A DNA stretch of 64,000 nt from Arenibacter troitsensis (GTDB lineage Bacteria; Bacteroidota; Bacteroidia; Flavobacteriales; Flavobacteriaceae), in assembly GCF_900177645.1 (NCBI RefSeq), contig NZ_FXAO01000005.1, positions 437,889 to 501,888 of the forward strand, given 5' to 3'. Position numbers and translations under genes: made by a program. Shown in pieces: positions 8,940-18,611 of the stretch (its first letter is position 1; each line of letters begins with the position of its first letter). Below the pieces are notes generated by a model. It saw only the letters and a program-made list of their open reading frames with translations. It did no database searches and was not told the origin of the DNA.

Positions 8940-10396
8940 TTTTGTTCTTCCCTCACTTGAATCTTGGAATTCTTTAGCCTTAGTCGCAACCAATCCGTTA
9001 GTTTCTGTGAATCGGTCTTTACTTGCTGGGCAGGCAATCCCTTTTTCCATTGCACATTAAACACAGGAATGGTATCCAATTTATTAAAATCGGTTGTAAT
9101 GGTATAGGAAAAGCCCAAACCGGTCAAATTCTCATAATTGGTCTTGGCCTCCGCACTAATTTCCTGAAAAGGAATCTGATGCTCAACAAGCTTGCTCATT
9201 TTTCCAACTTCCTCCTTTAAAACCTGAATCTGCTGTTCCTTGCTTAGTAATTCCGCTTTTTTGGATTCATATAATTCGCTGACATATCGCATTTGATCCA
9301 ACTCCTGGTTTTTAGATCCCTGTACAATCTTCAATTCTACATTTTTAAGCTTGTCATAGGTATTTTTTTGTGTATTCCAAGTTGCAATCACATTGTCCGG
9401 AATGGTTTCGTTCCCCATAAACACTAATTCTATAAACCCATCTTCCCCATGATTGTATTGAATATCGGTCAAATTCTCCAAATATCTTCCCTCTCCAGGT
9501 AATTCATAAGGTACAATATTATTGGTCACAAATTGCTTGGCCTCCTTTTTGAACAAGGACTCCTGAAACACATCGTAAAAGGTAAATCCGGCAGGAATCA
9601 TGACCAAAATAGCCACTATTGATGCCATTCTTGCAATAAACCTTCTTCTTTGCGAATTGGCATAGCGCACCATTGGAAACCGCAATAATTTTATAACCAA
9701 GAACGTGGCCAAGGCAATAAAAATAGTATTTATAGTAAAAAGATACATGGCACCAGAGGCATAGCCAAAATTACCAATGGCCAAACCAAAACCCACCGTA
9801 CACAATGGCGGCATTAAGGCTGTTGCAATGGCTACCCCATATATAACGCTGGCAATGGTCCCTTTTTTTGCACGGGCAATAACCAATGCCAATCCACCAA
9901 AAAAGGCGATAAGCACATCTCTAATATCTGGCGCCGTCCTTGCCAGAAGCTCCGATGATTCATCCCTTAGTGGAAATAAATAAAAGAACAAAAAGGCTGT
10001 AATAACGCTTAAGGCAACCATGACCGCAAAATTCTTGAGTGATCGCCTCAAGGTATCTATATCATTGATGGCCAAGGATAGTCCCATACCCAAAATGGGG
10101 CCCATTAAAGGTGATATTAACATGGCACCAATGACTACCGCGGTAGAATTGGCATTAAGACCTACAGATGCAATAAATATAGAACATATTAAAATCCAGG
10201 AAGTATGGCCCTTAAAAGGAATATCCGCTACAATGGATTCCTTTGTAGCCTCCTGATCCGTGTTTTTGCGTATATCCAATAGATCGGCGAGAAATACTTT
10301 AACTCCTTCCAAAAGACCCCTAAAATCTCGCTTTATATCTTGCCCGCTACCCTCAGGGAATTCCTGGTTCTGGTCTTTATTTAAATTTTCCTCCAT
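8936..10396 (-). CDS. DUF389 / TIGR00341 family membrane protein
   Basis: Protein of 486 residues. An acidic N-terminal cytoplasmic stretch is followed by a six-to-seven helix membrane domain (about residues 60-285) with the family's conserved ANSTAVVIGAMLISPLMGP and SVIYGVAIATALMPPLC stretches. The C-terminal part is soluble, with a predicted coiled coil near residues 385-415 (SELYESKKAELLSKEQQ). The function of DUF389 proteins is not established. It lies just upstream of the manC-like gene's stop on the same strand in genome order (2-base gap between 10396 and 10399), so it is probably the last gene of a sprT-like/manC-like/DUF389 operon. It ends with a 4-base overlap with mlaF on the other strand. 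Confidence 0.88.
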   Translation of the reverse strand: MEENLNKDQNQEFPEGSGQDIKRDFRGLLEGVKVFLADLLDIRKNTDQEATKESIVADIPFKGHTSWILICSIFIASVGLNANSTAVVIGAMLISPLMGPILGMGLSLAINDIDTLRRSLKNFAVMVALSVITAFLFFYLFPLRDESSELLARTAPDIRDVLIAFFGGLALVIARAKKGTIASVIYGVAIATALMPPLCTVGFGLAIGNFGYASGAMYLFTINTIFIALATFLVIKLLRFPMVRYANSQRRRFIARMASIVAILVMIPAGFTFYDVFQESLFKKEAKQFVTNNIVPYELPGEGRYLENLTDIQYNHGEDGFIELVFMGNETIPDNVIATWNTQKNTYDKLKNVELKIVQGSKNQELDQMRYVSELYESKKAELLSKEQQIQVLKEEVGKMSKLVEHQIPFQEISAEAKTNYENLTGLGFSYTITTDFNKLDTIPVFNVQWKKGLPAQQVKTDSQKLTDWLRLRLKNSKIQVREEQN

Positions 10397-10398
10397 AA

Positions 10399-11478
10399 TT
10401 AAGCCAGCTGATCTCCAAAATTATCTTTAACCTTTGCAAGTACTTTTTTTATTTCCTGTTCCTTGGATTTGGGATATATAAGCAAAACCTCCTCCTTGTC
10501 TACCACAATATAGTCTTTTAATCCATCAATAACGATAATTTTTCCTTTTGGGGAACGAATCATATTTCCATGGGAATCCTCAGCTAAAACCTGACAATTC
10601 ACCAAAGCATTCCCGTTATCGTCCTTGTCCAATTTATCGTACAAAGAACCCCAAGTTCCAAGATCGTTCCAATCAAAAGTGGCCGGCAATACAAAAATAT
10701 TACTGGACGGTTCCAAAATGGCATAGTCAATGGAAACATTCTCCGCCTTTGGGTAATTTTCATTTATAAATGCTCTTTCCTGAACAGTATTATAGAATTT
10801 CAATCCACTAAGAAATAAGTCATATTGTTCTGGTTGAAATTTCTTAAAAGCATCCACAATAGTTTTTACACTCCACATAAATATGCCGGCATTCCACAAA
10901 AAATTTCCCTGTTTTATGAAATCCCTGGCCGTTTCATAATCAGGTTTTTCCCTAAACTGGTGGACACTTTTGAGTGGTTCCCCGTCTTTCCTTTCAAATT
11001 CTATATATCCAAAACCGGTATTGGGAAAAGTAGGCTTGATACCCAAGGTGCATAGAACATTTTCCTTTTCGCACTTATCAAAGCAGGTTATAACGTCCTT
11101 TGCAAATGCTTCTTCATCCTCTATCCAATGATCACTTGGGGCAACTATCATAACGGCATCCGGATTCTTCTTCTGTATTTTTAAGGCCGCATACAGTATA
11201 CATGGAGCAGTATTGCGCATGGCAGGCTCCAAGACTACCTGTTCTTGTGTTATCCCAGGCAATTGCTCCAAGACCAATTCATTATATCTTTCGTTGGTCA
11301 AGATCAAAATATTCTCCACCGGAATAAACTTGGACAATCTCTTAAATGTCTTCTGAATCAAGGTATCGCCAGTACCCAACATATCATGAAACTGCTTTGG
11401 ATAAGCCGTTGTGCTTATTGGCCAAAATCTGGACCCTACACCACCTGCCATTAAAACCGCATAGTAATTTTTATTCAT
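10399..11478 (-). CDS. manC: Mannose-1-phosphate guanylyltransferase
   Basis: Makes GDP-mannose from mannose 1-phosphate and GTP in the cytoplasm, for surface polysaccharide and glycoprotein glycans. The start is set at 11478 (MNKNYYAVLMAGG), because upstream codons are basic and non-homologous. The nucleotidyltransferase signature GGVGSRFWPIS is at residues 12-22, followed by YPKQF, the phosphate-binding APSDHWI and the FREKP motif that binds the sugar. At 359 residues it is a single-domain enzyme without the fused isomerase domain of AlgA/ManC bifunctional proteins. It lies 11 bases after the sprT-like gene on the same strand. Confidence 0.92.
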   Translation of the reverse strand: MNKNYYAVLMAGGVGSRFWPISTTAYPKQFHDMLGTGDTLIQKTFKRLSKFIPVENILILTNERYNELVLEQLPGITQEQVVLEPAMRNTAPCILYAALKIQKKNPDAVMIVAPSDHWIEDEEAFAKDVITCFDKCEKENVLCTLGIKPTFPNTGFGYIEFERKDGEPLKSVHQFREKPDYETARDFIKQGNFLWNAGIFMWSVKTIVDAFKKFQPEQYDLFLSGLKFYNTVQERAFINENYPKAENVSIDYAILEPSSNIFVLPATFDWNDLGTWGSLYDKLDKDDNGNALVNCQVLAEDSHGNMIRSPKGKIIVIDGLKDYIVVDKEEVLLIYPKSKEQEIKKVLAKVKDNFGDQLA

Positions 11479-11489
11479 AGTGTTTTTTT

Positions 11490-12092
11490 TTAATCTTTTA
11501 TTAATTCTACTTCGGCATTTGGCTGAAAAAGATAAACCCTGCCCGTAGCTACTTCGACACATTCGTACCGCTTTACCCTTTTATTCTTTTTTTGAAATAA
11601 TTTTCCGTTATATATCCTAAAAACGCTGCCATGCGGCAATTCGAAAACATAGGACTTTCCGCTATCCTGTACATCAAATTGTTTTAGGGCCAAGGACAAT
11701 CCAGCGTCTGTATCGCTACTAGCCTTGGGATTTCTAAAATGCCTGGCCAACATCGGCAATAGATTGGTTGGAAAGACTTCCGGCCTTAAAAAGGGCAACA
11801 TCAAATATTGAAATGTCCTTTTCCACTCCAATCCGTGCGGTTTTATTTTACGTCCATATTTTTCAAAAGCAACCAAATGTGCTATTTCGTGAACCAAAGT
11901 GATCAAGAATCTATATTTATTTAAGGTGGCGTTCACGGTAATCTGATGGGATCCGTTGGGCATCCTCCTATAATCTCCATGACGGGTAACCCGTTGATTC
12001 ACAATCTTAAGATGTACACTATTTTCCTTTATAAGCTCCATACTTAAACTTACCGCCCTTTCAGGAAGATACCTTTCCAAAGTGTCCTGCAT
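11490..12092 (-). CDS. SprT-like zinc-binding protein
   Basis: Cytoplasmic protein of 200 residues with a SprT-like zincin motif: HEIAH at residues 68-72, with a further histidine at 86 (KIKPHGLEW) as possible third zinc ligand. The C-terminal half has the beta-rich segment seen in SprT proteins but lacks the usual pair of CxxC zinc-ribbon motifs. The frame stays open far upstream but only through a hydrophobic, non-homologous stretch, so the ATG at 12092 is chosen. TAATTTTG on the minus strand at 12098-12105 resembles a -7 box but is too close to the start for a normal leader. Function is unknown. Eukaryotic SPRTN relatives are DNA-protein crosslink proteases, which is not evidence for the same role here. 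Confidence 0.8.
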   Translation of the reverse strand: MQDTLERYLPERAVSLSMELIKENSVHLKIVNQRVTRHGDYRRMPNGSHQITVNATLNKYRFLITLVHEIAHLVAFEKYGRKIKPHGLEWKRTFQYLMLPFLRPEVFPTNLLPMLARHFRNPKASSDTDAGLSLALKQFDVQDSGKSYVFELPHGSVFRIYNGKLFQKKNKRVKRYECVEVATGRVYLFQPNAEVELIKD

Positions 12093-12232
12093 AGTAACAA
12101 AATTAGAAATTTTAAGATTCCATATTGTTTTAAGTAAAAATTTTATCCAAAAAACAATTAACGATACCAAAAAAAAAATATAAGTAAGAATATTTACATT
12201 TTTATTAACGATTAAAGACAATTTCTTTCCAT

Positions 12233-12240
12233 TAACTTTG
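12233..12240 (+). promoter_or_regulatory. Possible -7 element of the AI-2E family transporter gene
   Basis: TAACTTTG matches TAnnTTTG and lies 42 bases before the ATG at 12283. No convincing -33 element is visible. Confidence 0.4.
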
Positions 12241-12282
12241 CATTCCCGTTGCACGCAGCGAAAACAAACTATTACAATAATT

Positions 12283-13353
12283 ATGAACGAGTTAAGAACC
12301 ACCAATAAGTTATTGCTTATCATAGTAATCCCCTTAGTGTTTTACTTATTAAAACTTTTATCGTTTATATTTATACCCCTCATTTTCTCCATGTTCATAG
12401 CTTTATTGTTCCTTCCCATTATGAGATGGCTCAATAAAAAGAATGTTTCCAAACCCATCAGTATTTTTATTGTTATACTCATTTTCATTGGAGCCTTAAA
12501 AATAGGTGGAGAACTTATACAACTTACCAGCAAGGAAATACTTTCTGCGGACAACTCCTTTTTTCAAAAAGCGGAGACCAAATTGGAAGCCTTACTAATT
12601 GGCATGGAAGATTACCTAGGAATACCCTATTCCAAGGAGGAAAACATCATTAACAATTTTATTCCCAAAGAAAGTATGATGAAAAACTTTGGGACGACCT
12701 TGGATTTTATAGGCAATACGGTCACCATGATATTAATGACGGTATTTTTCGTTGTGCTTTGGCTTGCAGAATCAATAAATGTTCAGAAATTAATGAACAA
12801 TACCATTCTAAAACAGAAGCACACCTCGGTCAAGACTTTTGTAAAGGTTGAAAAAGACCTTATTAAATTTATAAAGGTCAAATTTCTAGTGAGCCTTTTT
12901 ACCGGAATAGGAATTGGGCTGGCCTGTGTTTTTTTTGACGTAAGCTTTCCTATTTTCTGGGGATTGTTCGCTTTTGCCATAAATTTTGTACAAATGGTTG
13001 GCTCCATTATTTCCGTGGTATTATTGGCGCTATTTGCATTTGTGGAGTTGGAACCTACAAGCACGCTCTTATTTTTTATCCTGTCCATTACAGGAGTACA
13101 GGTGTTGTTCGGATCGATATTGGAACCTGTATTTATGGGCAAATCCTTTTCCATTAACATCATTACCGTATTGGTTATGTTGATGCTATGGGGATATATT
13201 TGGGGGGTACCTGGATTGATAATGGCAATACCGATTACCGTATTTATCAAGATTATTTTGGAACAATTCCCACAAACAAAAATAATAGCCAGTCTAATTT
13301 CAGGCAACCAGCCTTTAAAAAATAACCCTCCAAAGAAAGGAAGTTGGTTATAA
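12283..13353 (+). CDS. AI-2E family (PerM/TqsA-like) membrane transporter
   Basis: Inner-membrane protein of 356 residues with about eight hydrophobic segments in the family's usual layout. Two helices at the N-terminus (residues about 9-50) and one at 58-80 are followed by a long amphipathic region (80-150). A second helical block (150-340) includes SLFTGIGIGLACVFFDVSFPIFWG and ends in WGVPGLIMAIPITVFIKIILEQ. These proteins export varied small molecules, and the AI-2 label comes from one E. coli member, so the substrate here is unknown. The start at ATG 12283 gives the normal family length, while 15 more codons upstream are non-homologous. The last six bases overlap the convergent HAD phosphatase gene. 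Confidence 0.88.
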   Translation: MNELRTTNKLLLIIVIPLVFYLLKLLSFIFIPLIFSMFIALLFLPIMRWLNKKNVSKPISIFIVILIFIGALKIGGELIQLTSKEILSADNSFFQKAETKLEALLIGMEDYLGIPYSKEENIINNFIPKESMMKNFGTTLDFIGNTVTMILMTVFFVVLWLAESINVQKLMNNTILKQKHTSVKTFVKVEKDLIKFIKVKFLVSLFTGIGIGLACVFFDVSFPIFWGLFAFAINFVQMVGSIISVVLLALFAFVELEPTSTLLFFILSITGVQVLFGSILEPVFMGKSFSINIITVLVMLMLWGYIWGVPGLIMAIPITVFIKIILEQFPQTKIIASLISGNQPLKNNPPKKGSWL

Positions 13354-13989
13354 TTTAAGCATGGAGATCAACTCTATCATTGGTTCAAAGGATTTGGTAA
13401 CCTCTCTTTCGAAATCAGGATCCTCATTTAACAGAGTGTATCCATAAACATCAAATCCTCCGGAGATGGCCGCCCTTGCCCCTTTCAAAGAATCCTCTAT
13501 CACCAAACATTCGTTGGGAGTAAACCCCATGGTTTTGGAAGCATGCAAGTAAATGGCAGGGTCAGGTTTCCATTTTTCAATATCATAACAACTAAAGATA
13601 TTGTTTTTAAAAAATGAGGACAGACCGGCCGTTTGCAAATTTCTTTTAATTTTTTCCTGTGGCCCACTGGATGCAACACAAAATGGCACTCTTAATTTAT
13701 TCAAGACCTGTTCAACACCGTCTACCGGTTTCAGATGGGTAGCAAACATTTCGTAAGATCTTTGGCGATATTCACTTTCAAAATCCTGGGGCAATTGCTT
13801 TTCAATGATGGCCTCTACCTGCCTAATACTGTCATTTAAAAAACCTCCCTTAAAATGTTTCATTGCATAGGAAATATCTATCCCAGCTCCATGTTCATTG
13901 GCCATATCCACAAATACCTGATTACCAAGCACCTCACTATCTACCAGTACCCCATCGCAGTCGAAAATAATACATTTATAATCCTTCAT
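13348..13989 (-). CDS. HAD superfamily phosphatase, subfamily IA
   Basis: Cytoplasmic hydrolase of 213 residues. HAD motif I DCDGVLVDSE starts at residue 10 with nucleophile Asp10 and general acid Asp12. Motif II is the ASSG serine, motif III the lysine in EKWKPDP, and motif IV the acidic pair in VIEDSLKG. The helical cap between residues about 15 and 80 is of the C1 type seen in beta-phosphoglucomutases and in sugar-phosphate phosphatases such as YieH. The substrate is probably a phosphosugar but cannot be fixed. It is the last gene of the M28 peptidase/SDR/HAD run (14-base gap after the SDR) and overlaps the convergent transporter gene by six bases. Confidence 0.88.
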   Translation of the reverse strand: MKDYKCIIFDCDGVLVDSEVLGNQVFVDMANEHGAGIDISYAMKHFKGGFLNDSIRQVEAIIEKQLPQDFESEYRQRSYEMFATHLKPVDGVEQVLNKLRVPFCVASSGPQEKIKRNLQTAGLSSFFKNNIFSCYDIEKWKPDPAIYLHASKTMGFTPNECLVIEDSLKGARAAISGGFDVYGYTLLNEDPDFEREVTKSFEPMIELISMLKL

Positions 13990-14003
13990 TGCCTAATTAA
14001 AAA

Positions 14004-14684
14004 TTAAGGTGTTGAATTGGACACCTGTAGCAATTTTCCATTGTAAAGTTTATGGCCCGTAAGTGCAAAATCCTTGATATATGTTGCCATTTCCAAAGCT
14101 GTGGTAGGTGCCTTATAATCAGGAAAGGCCTCCTCCAACATTTCCGTCTGCACTGCGCCAAGCGCCAATACATTAAATGACGGTCCAGATTCCTTAAATT
14201 CTTCTGCCCACAATTCTGTCATGGTAATTACTGCTCCTTTACTGGAGCTATAGGCAGATAATCCGGCAAATTTCATACTGCCCTGAACACCACCCATGGA
14301 ACTAATGGTTACCACATGACCAGTTTTGGGCATTAACGGAATTATTCTTTTTGTGATGTTGGCCACTCCAAATACATTCACTTTGTACACCTCCTCAAAA
14401 GCCTGCATAGAAGTTTCCAAAAAAGGTTTGTTCAGCAATTTACCTGCATTGTTTATAAGAATATCGACCTGTTTCCAATTATTTTTTATGAACTCGTCCA
14501 ATTGCACATAATCTGATTCATTGGCCAGATCAAACGAAAAACTGGATATATTGGGATGGTTCAATGCGGCAATCGGGGTATTATTTCTGGATAGGGCCAA
14601 CACATTATGTCCTTCGTTGGCAAATAACTGTGCCATTTGAAAGCCAATCCCCCTACTACTTCCCGTAATTACAATATTCGCCAT
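14004..14684 (-). CDS. Short-chain dehydrogenase/reductase
   Basis: Classical SDR of 226 residues. The NAD(P)-binding motif TGSSRGIG is at residues 7-14, NNAG at 78-81, and the catalytic Ser128/129, Tyr145 and Lys149 are in ISSM and YSSSK. A basic residue after the second strand (SRN) suggests NADP preference. It is slightly shorter than the usual 240-260 residues. The ATG shares one base with the TAA of the upstream M28 peptidase gene (translational coupling), and the HAD phosphatase follows 14 bases later. The substrate is unknown. Confidence 0.9.
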   Translation of the reverse strand: MANIVITGSSRGIGFQMAQLFANEGHNVLALSRNNTPIAALNHPNISSFSFDLANESDYVQLDEFIKNNWKQVDILINNAGKLLNKPFLETSMQAFEEVYKVNVFGVANITKRIIPLMPKTGHVVTISSMGGVQGSMKFAGLSAYSSSKGAVITMTELWAEEFKESGPSFNVLALGAVQTEMLEEAFPDYKAPTTALEMATYIKDFALTGHKLYNGKLLQVSNSTP

Positions 14685-15715
14685 TACTTATATTCTATCT
14701 CCCTCATTGGGGCGTTAACAATATCTTCCAAAACCGGAATGGTTTTATTTACCAATAAGGCCATATGCTCAAAATCCATTAAGGCAACCTCATCGCCTAC
14801 CTGGTGGTAGTGATCAAAATTGGTAAAGTCGAAGGTACAAAAGGTTTGGGAAGGTACCCCAAACTCCAAATGAAATGGATAATTATCAGATCTTTTAAAC
14901 AGGTTGTACTCCTTTGCCGTTGGGAGAAATCCGACCAATTTTTCTTCGGCATAAGTATTGAAAACATCCGCTAAATTGGATTCCTCATAACCCGTTACAT
15001 ACATGAAATAATCTTTCCCAACCAAGGGAACTCCAACCATTTCAAAATTTAGCATGGCATACAGATTCAAATTCTGATCCTTCAGCCTTTTAGCTAGATG
15101 CTTCGAACCCAAGAGACCCTTTTCCTCGGCACTAAACAAAGCAAAAATGATACTTCGCTTATTATTTTTATATTTCCCAAAATAACGGGCAATCTCTAGG
15201 ACCGTGGTAGTGCCCGAGGCATTATCATTGGCTCCATTGGCAATATTATCATCGGCCACCGGATCCGCATTACCAATATGGTCATAATGGGCACCGATTA
15301 TAATGAATTCGTTTTTTAACTGCTCGTCCCTTCCTTCTATGTAGCCAACTAAATTGTAAGCAGGCTTTTCAAAATTAGTCAAGGTATCCCTATAACTTTT
15401 AAAGTAGGGACCAACCCCATTACCTTTAAAAATCGTTTCTATATATTCTGCAGCCAATTCTATTCCCTGACTACCTGTTTCACGACCCTGTAGTTCATCC
15501 GACGCCAAATAAGAGATTACTTCCCCAACCTTTTTTTCCGTAGAAAAATTAGAACGTACCGAAGAAACTTCCGCGCTGTTCTGAGCCATAGAGGCATCCT
15601 TGACCAGTACACCTGAATCATTGGTTCCTTTTGCCTGACCAACCGACTCATTTAATTTAGCGCCACCACAGCCCAAGGCAATGGATAATATGGCAACACC
15701 AATAATGTTTTTCAT
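14684..15715 (-). CDS. M28 family zinc peptidase, lipoprotein
   Basis: Predicted aminopeptidase of 343 residues, exported by a lipoprotein signal (SIALGCGG, lipidated Cys near residue 16). Start ATG 15715 leads directly into the signal, and seven more codons upstream are possible. Peptidase M28 features are present: a PA-like insert region, then the zinc ligands His and Asp in GAHYDHIG, Asp in NGANDNASG, the Glu pair in SAEEKGLLGS and a late His in NFDHYHQVGD. Its site of action is the periplasm or outer membrane. It is the first gene of a coupled three-gene run with the SDR and the HAD phosphatase. Confidence 0.9.
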   Translation of the reverse strand: MKNIIGVAILSIALGCGGAKLNESVGQAKGTNDSGVLVKDASMAQNSAEVSSVRSNFSTEKKVGEVISYLASDELQGRETGSQGIELAAEYIETIFKGNGVGPYFKSYRDTLTNFEKPAYNLVGYIEGRDEQLKNEFIIIGAHYDHIGNADPVADDNIANGANDNASGTTTVLEIARYFGKYKNNKRSIIFALFSAEEKGLLGSKHLAKRLKDQNLNLYAMLNFEMVGVPLVGKDYFMYVTGYEESNLADVFNTYAEEKLVGFLPTAKEYNLFKRSDNYPFHLEFGVPSQTFCTFDFTNFDHYHQVGDEVALMDFEHMALLVNKTIPVLEDIVNAPMREIEYK

Positions 15716-15846
15716 AAATTGATTCTTACTTGTCATCTATAAGGAATTGAATTTTATATACTATGGTTAAATTAAGTTCAAGATTAATCATGAATCGGTC
15801 AATGCCATTCAAATTATGTTAGCGAACCAGATTGGGCTTAAAGTTA

Positions 15847-15877
15847 AAAAAGCATCCTGAAAATCAGGATGCTTTTT
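15847..15877 (-). terminator. Intrinsic terminator after pdhC
   Basis: Perfect stem 15851-15860 with 15864-15873 around an AAA loop, flanked by A5 and T5, so it can act on both strands. It closes the leftward pdhA-pdhC transcript 25 bases after the pdhC stop. Confidence 0.88.
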
Positions 15878-15901
15878 ATATAATTGTTTAAAGAATTCGA
15901 T

Positions 15902-17545
15902 TTAAGCCAACATGGTAACCGGATTCTCCAAATACGCTCTAAGTGTTTGCAAAAATTGAGCTCCAGTAGCACCATCAACCGTTCGGTGATCACAAGCCAA
16001 TGTTACCTTCATGGTATTACCAACCACGATCTGGCCATTTTTAACCACTGGCTTTTGGACTATGGCTCCTACAGATAATATTGCAGAATTGGGCTGGTTT
16101 ATGATAGAGGTAAATTCGGTAATACCAAACATCCCTAAATTGGAAACGGTAAAAGTACTGCCTTCCATTTCCGCAGGACTAATTTTCTTATTTCTTGCCT
16201 TTCCTGCCAGATCCTTCACTGAAGCGCCAATTTGGGTAAGTGTCATCTGGTCAGCAAATTTAAGAACAGGAACCAAAAGTCCGTCTTCAACTGCAACCGC
16301 AACCCCAATATGTACATGTTGATTATAACGCGTAGTCTCATTGTTCCATGAGGTATTAACCTGTGGATGCTTTTTTAACGCCATCGCACAAGCCTTAACC
16401 ACCATATCATTAAAGGACACCTTGGTATCTGGCAAACCATTGATCTGCTCTCTTGAGGTCTTGGCATAATCCATATCGACCTCTATGGTTAAATAGTAAT
16501 GCGGAGCCGAAAACTTTGATTCTCCCAAACGCTTGGCAATAACCTTACGCATTTGAGAATTCTTCACTTCTTCAGTCCCTTCTTGCCCTACCGGTAAATT
16601 GATTGGTACCGCAACAGCCGTTTGTGGGGAGGAAGCCTTTTCCTGGGCAGGAATTGTTTTCTCGGCAGCTTTTTGTTTTGGCTGATATTCCTCGATATCT
16701 TTCTTTATAATCCTTCCTTGATCACCACTACCTTTAACATCCTCAAGATTTATTCCCCTATCCTGGGCAATTTTCTTGGCCAATGGCGATGCAAAAATTC
16801 TTTGACCATCATTGGCAGCAATAGGTGCAGATTCCTGACCATTACTGGAAGGAGCTTCAGCCTTCTTGGCTTCTGCAGGAGCACTTTCATCTTCAGAAGC
16901 GGAACCTGATCCCGCACTCAACACGGCATCAACATCCGTCCCTTTGGGACCTATAACGGCCAGGACAGAATCTACAGGTGCAGTTTCCCCTTCATTGATT
17001 CCTACGTACAACAGGGTGCCCGCATAGAAAGATTCAAACTCCATTGTAGCCTTATCGGTCTCAATTTCTGCAAGAATGTCCCCTTCTTCAACTTCATCCC
17101 CAACTTTTTTTAACCAAGTTGCCACGGTACCTTCTTCCATAGTATCACTTAGGCGAGGCATTTTTACAATTTCCACGCCATCAGGAATAGCAGTTGCCGT
17201 AGTTTTGGGTGCTTCCTTCTTCTCCTCCTTTTCGGCTACAGCTTCCGTTTGTTTTTCCTCTTTGTCATCAGAAGATGCATTGTTGATCAATCCGGATACA
17301 TCTTCGCCCTTTTCACCAATTATGGCCAAAAGTGAATCTACTGGAGCGGTATCACCTTCTTTAATACCTATATATAATAAAGTTCCTTCATTGAAAGATT
17401 CGAACTCCATGGTAGCCTTGTCGGTTTCGATTTCTGCCAATATATCACCTTCTTCAATCTTGTCGCCTACTTTCTTTAGCCACTTAGCAACGGTCCCCTC
17501 TTCCATGGTATCGCTAAGTCTTGGCATATTTATTACTTCTGCCAT
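15902..17545 (-). CDS. pdhC: Pyruvate dehydrogenase complex E2, dihydrolipoamide acetyltransferase
   Basis: Core acyltransferase of the pyruvate dehydrogenase complex, 547 residues. Two nearly identical lipoyl domains lie at about 2-78 and 125-201, with lipoylated Lys43 and Lys165, each in ETDKATMEF. They are joined by Ala/Pro/Glu-rich linkers, then the peripheral subunit-binding domain at about 249-287 (FASPLAKKIAQDRG) and the catalytic domain. The active-site His520 is in CDHRTVDG. It transfers acetyl from lipoamide to CoA. It lies four bases after pdhA on the same strand and has its own terminator. The E1-beta and E3 genes are not in the window. Confidence 0.95.
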   Translation of the reverse strand: MAEVINMPRLSDTMEEGTVAKWLKKVGDKIEEGDILAEIETDKATMEFESFNEGTLLYIGIKEGDTAPVDSLLAIIGEKGEDVSGLINNASSDDKEEKQTEAVAEKEEKKEAPKTTATAIPDGVEIVKMPRLSDTMEEGTVATWLKKVGDEVEEGDILAEIETDKATMEFESFYAGTLLYVGINEGETAPVDSVLAVIGPKGTDVDAVLSAGSGSASEDESAPAEAKKAEAPSSNGQESAPIAANDGQRIFASPLAKKIAQDRGINLEDVKGSGDQGRIIKKDIEEYQPKQKAAEKTIPAQEKASSPQTAVAVPINLPVGQEGTEEVKNSQMRKVIAKRLGESKFSAPHYYLTIEVDMDYAKTSREQINGLPDTKVSFNDMVVKACAMALKKHPQVNTSWNNETTRYNQHVHIGVAVAVEDGLLVPVLKFADQMTLTQIGASVKDLAGKARNKKISPAEMEGSTFTVSNLGMFGITEFTSIINQPNSAILSVGAIVQKPVVKNGQIVVGNTMKVTLACDHRTVDGATGAQFLQTLRAYLENPVTMLA

Positions 17546-17549
17546 TTAC

Positions 17550-18548
17550 TTATATTTTATGTTGTACAAATGGATAATCCTCTTGATCGTATACCATATC
17601 ATATAATTGATTTATTGGTGGATAATCCGATTCCTCCGCAAATTTTTCGCAGTCCGAAACCAGCTTTTTAACCCTAGTATCTATCTCCTTTATCTGGGCA
17701 TCAGTGGCATATTTGTTTTCCTTTATAGTAGCCAATACTTGGGATATCGGATCTATTTTCTTGTACTCTTCCACCTCTTCCTTGGTTCTGTAATGCTGGG
17801 CATCGGACATAGAGTGTCCTCTGTACCTATAGGTCTTCATTTCAAGAAAAGTAGGTCCGCCTCCAGACCTGGCACGCTCAATAGCCTTGCTCATTTCCTT
17901 GGCAACGGTCACCGGATCCATTCCATCTACTGGCCCACATGGCATTTCGTATCCTAATCCCAGTTTCCAAATTTCCGTTGAATGGGACGTTCTCGCTACA
18001 GATGTCCCCATGGCATAACCATTGTTCTCACAAACAAAAACAACTGGCAATTGCCAAAGCATTGCCAAGTTAAAACTTTCATGAAGCGACCCTTGTCTAA
18101 CGGCCCCATCTCCCATATAACACAAGGTTACGGCATCCCTTTTAAAATACTTATCTGCAAATGCCAATCCAGCACCTAATGGGATCTGACCACCAACTAT
18201 ACCATGGCCTCCATAAAAGCGATGTTCTTTGGAAAAAATATGCATGGATCCACCCATTCCTTTGGAGGTTCCCGTGACTTTACCATAAAGTTCCGCCATC
18301 ACCTTTCTGGGATCAACTCCCATACCTATTGGCTGAACGTGATTCCTATAAGCGGTAATCATTCTATCCTTGGTAAGGTCCATTGCATGCAATGCACCTG
18401 CTAGAACAGCTTCCTGCCCATTGTAAAGATGTAAAAATCCACGAACTTTTTGTTGAATATAGACTGCAGCAAGTTTATCTTCAAACTTTCTCCAGAACAG
18501 CATGTCCTCATACCATTTAAGGTAGACCTCTTTGGTTATTTTTTCCAT
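17550..18548 (-). CDS. pdhA: Pyruvate dehydrogenase E1 component, alpha subunit
   Basis: Thiamine-diphosphate subunit of the heterotetrameric E1, 332 residues. The ThDP/Mg motif starts with GDGA at 146-149 and ends with ENN at about 174-176. The phosphorylation-loop-like region YRYRGHSMSD and the HGIVGGQIPLGAG stretch are typical of PDH-type rather than branched-chain enzymes. The start is at ATG 18548 (MEKITKEVYLKWYEDM), since codons upstream are non-homologous. It is followed after four bases by pdhC. The beta subunit gene is not adjacent, so E1-beta must be encoded elsewhere. Confidence 0.95.
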   Translation of the reverse strand: MEKITKEVYLKWYEDMLFWRKFEDKLAAVYIQQKVRGFLHLYNGQEAVLAGALHAMDLTKDRMITAYRNHVQPIGMGVDPRKVMAELYGKVTGTSKGMGGSMHIFSKEHRFYGGHGIVGGQIPLGAGLAFADKYFKRDAVTLCYMGDGAVRQGSLHESFNLAMLWQLPVVFVCENNGYAMGTSVARTSHSTEIWKLGLGYEMPCGPVDGMDPVTVAKEMSKAIERARSGGGPTFLEMKTYRYRGHSMSDAQHYRTKEEVEEYKKIDPISQVLATIKENKYATDAQIKEIDTRVKKLVSDCEKFAEESDYPPINQLYDMVYDQEDYPFVQHKI

Positions 18549-18611
18549 TAATTGATAATTTATGTAGTAATTCGCTTTAATCAAAAACAAGTTTATGACC
18601 AAAACGGAAAA

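Noticed and set aside
12093..12323. Upstream in-frame extension of the SprT-like protein by 77 residues with a hydrophobic segment
   Set aside because: Extension overlaps the promoter and start of the divergent AI-2E family gene and is Ile/Asn/Lys-rich; the ATG at 12092 fits the family start.
17076..17606. 176-codon open frame on the + strand over pdhC
   Set aside because: Ser/Thr-rich antisense of the two lipoyl domains and linker; no family features.
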